Shown here: positions 5,261-5,702 of the stretch, piece by piece | Numbering within the stretch: the first letter of the stretch is position 1 | Layout: each line of letters opens with the position of its first letter | DNA from: DATBIS01 sp036556805 | GTDB taxonomy: Bacteria; Actinomycetota; UBA4738; HRBIN12 | Direction of reading: 5' to 3' | NCBI GenBank assembly: GCA_036556805.1 | Contig: DATBIS010000012.1 | Span: 1-5,702 of the forward strand | DNA: 5,702 nt | Made by a program: the position numbers and the translations under genes | Notes under the pieces: generated by a model | The model's database searches: none | What the model saw: the letters and a program-made list of their open reading frames with translations, nothing else | Told to the model about the DNA's origin: nothing

Positions 5261-5702
5261 CGCCGCCACCCGAGCGCACATGCGGCGCTCGCGGCGATGA
5301 TCGGCACGCCCGGCGGAGCCACCGGCGTGAGCGCGAGGGCGATCACGGCCCCCACCGCCGCGACCTGCTTCGGCCTGCGTCCTCCCCGCAGCTGCGGCGC
5401 GAGCAACGCGAGGAAGAGCGCGGGGAAGGCCGCGTCGAGCCCGATCGTGGCCGGGTCGCCGAGCGCCTCGCCGAGCACGGAGCCCAGGATCGTGCCGCCG
5501 ACCCACGCCGCGTAAAGCGTGAGTCCCGATCCCAGCAGCACCCCGGCGTTGTAGCGTCCCCCGCCCTCCGACGAGATCGCCCAGGACTCGTCGACCACGA
5601 GCTGCGCCTGGAGGAATCGCGACCACGTCCCACCCTCGAGATGCGGCGCAACGGAGACGCCGATCGGCCCGTAGCGCGCGTTCAACAGCAGTGCGGCCAC
5701 GA
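5257..5702 (-). CDS. azlC: AzlC-family branched-chain amino acid exporter, large subunit (C-terminal part)
   Basis: The last 147 residues are visible; the 5' end is beyond the right edge, and about 80-90 residues are missing judged from the usual length of about 230-240. Seen, numbered from the first visible codon: ALLLNARYGPIGVSVAP (3-19), QAQLVVDESWAIS (31-43, matching the conserved Asp-Glu motif), helices at about 52-82 (LYAAWVGGTILGSVLG), GLDAAFPALFLALLAPQL (87-104), and helices at 112-126 and 131-145. AzlC is the multi-helix core of the branched-chain amino acid exporter. It is the first visible gene of a unit with azlD (4-bp overlap) and the P1 peptidase; the promoter would be outside the window. 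The GTG at 5698-5700 is an internal Val codon, not a start, because family sequence continues upstream. Confidence 0.88.
   Translation of the reverse strand, partial: VAALLLNARYGPIGVSVAPHLEGGTWSRFLQAQLVVDESWAISSEGGGRYNAGVLLGSGLTLYAAWVGGTILGSVLGEALGDPATIGLDAAFPALFLALLAPQLRGGRRPKQVAAVGAVIALALTPVAPPGVPIIAASAACALGWRR

Noticed and set aside
4086..5279. 397-codon minus-strand open frame overlapping the peptidase and azlD
   Set aside because: It is another frame of the same strand; its Arg/Gly-rich product has no family pattern, while the overlapped genes match P1 and AzlD families.
3455..5515. 686-codon open frame on the plus strand
   Set aside because: It lies opposite the PhoX-like, P1 peptidase and azlCD genes, all of which have clear family motifs. 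The translation is rich in Arg, His, Asp and Ala without domains, as expected for an antisense frame in GC-rich DNA.

Overview
The window is GC-rich, densely coding chromosomal DNA. Codons end mostly in G or C, GTG starts are used, and the gene families (a PspC-domain sensor, a PspC/toastrack membrane protein, AzlCD) together suggest a high-GC actinobacterium (Actinomycetota). This lineage call is an inference; nothing here fixes a genus. No RNA gene, insertion sequence, CRISPR array or prophage signature was seen.

Layout. (1) Positions 1-533, minus strand: the N-terminal part of a PspC-domain membrane protein, probably a sensor histidine kinase, running off the left edge. (2) Positions 534-673: a 140-bp divergent intergenic region with a perfect 18-bp palindrome and a separate imperfect hairpin. 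(3) Positions 674-2193, plus strand: a two-gene unit made of a PspC/multi-TM/toastrack (LiaF-like C-terminus) protein and, overlapping by ATGA, a small two-TM protein. (4) Positions 2174-3733, minus strand: a secreted PhoX/DUF839-family protein, convergent with the unit before it. The two stop regions overlap by 20 bp, and a 15-bp perfect stem-loop lies inside the plus-strand coding end. (5) Positions 3824-5702, minus strand: azlC (5' end beyond the right edge), azlD and a P1/S58 (DmpA/BapA-like) N-terminal-nucleophile aminopeptidase, closely packed as an operon.

How the genes may work together. The left half looks like a cell-envelope stress module: a PspC sensor divergently paired with PspC/toastrack membrane proteins, probably sharing a control region. 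The right half pairs a two-subunit branched-chain amino acid exporter with a peptidase that releases N-terminal amino acids, so peptide trimming and amino acid export may be linked. The PhoX-like gene between them appears to be an independent transcription unit for an exported metallophosphatase-type protein.

All protein families are recognisable. I did not find a clearly new system. The most useful leads are the peptidase-exporter operon, the divergent palindrome, and the stem-loop embedded in a convergent coding sequence.
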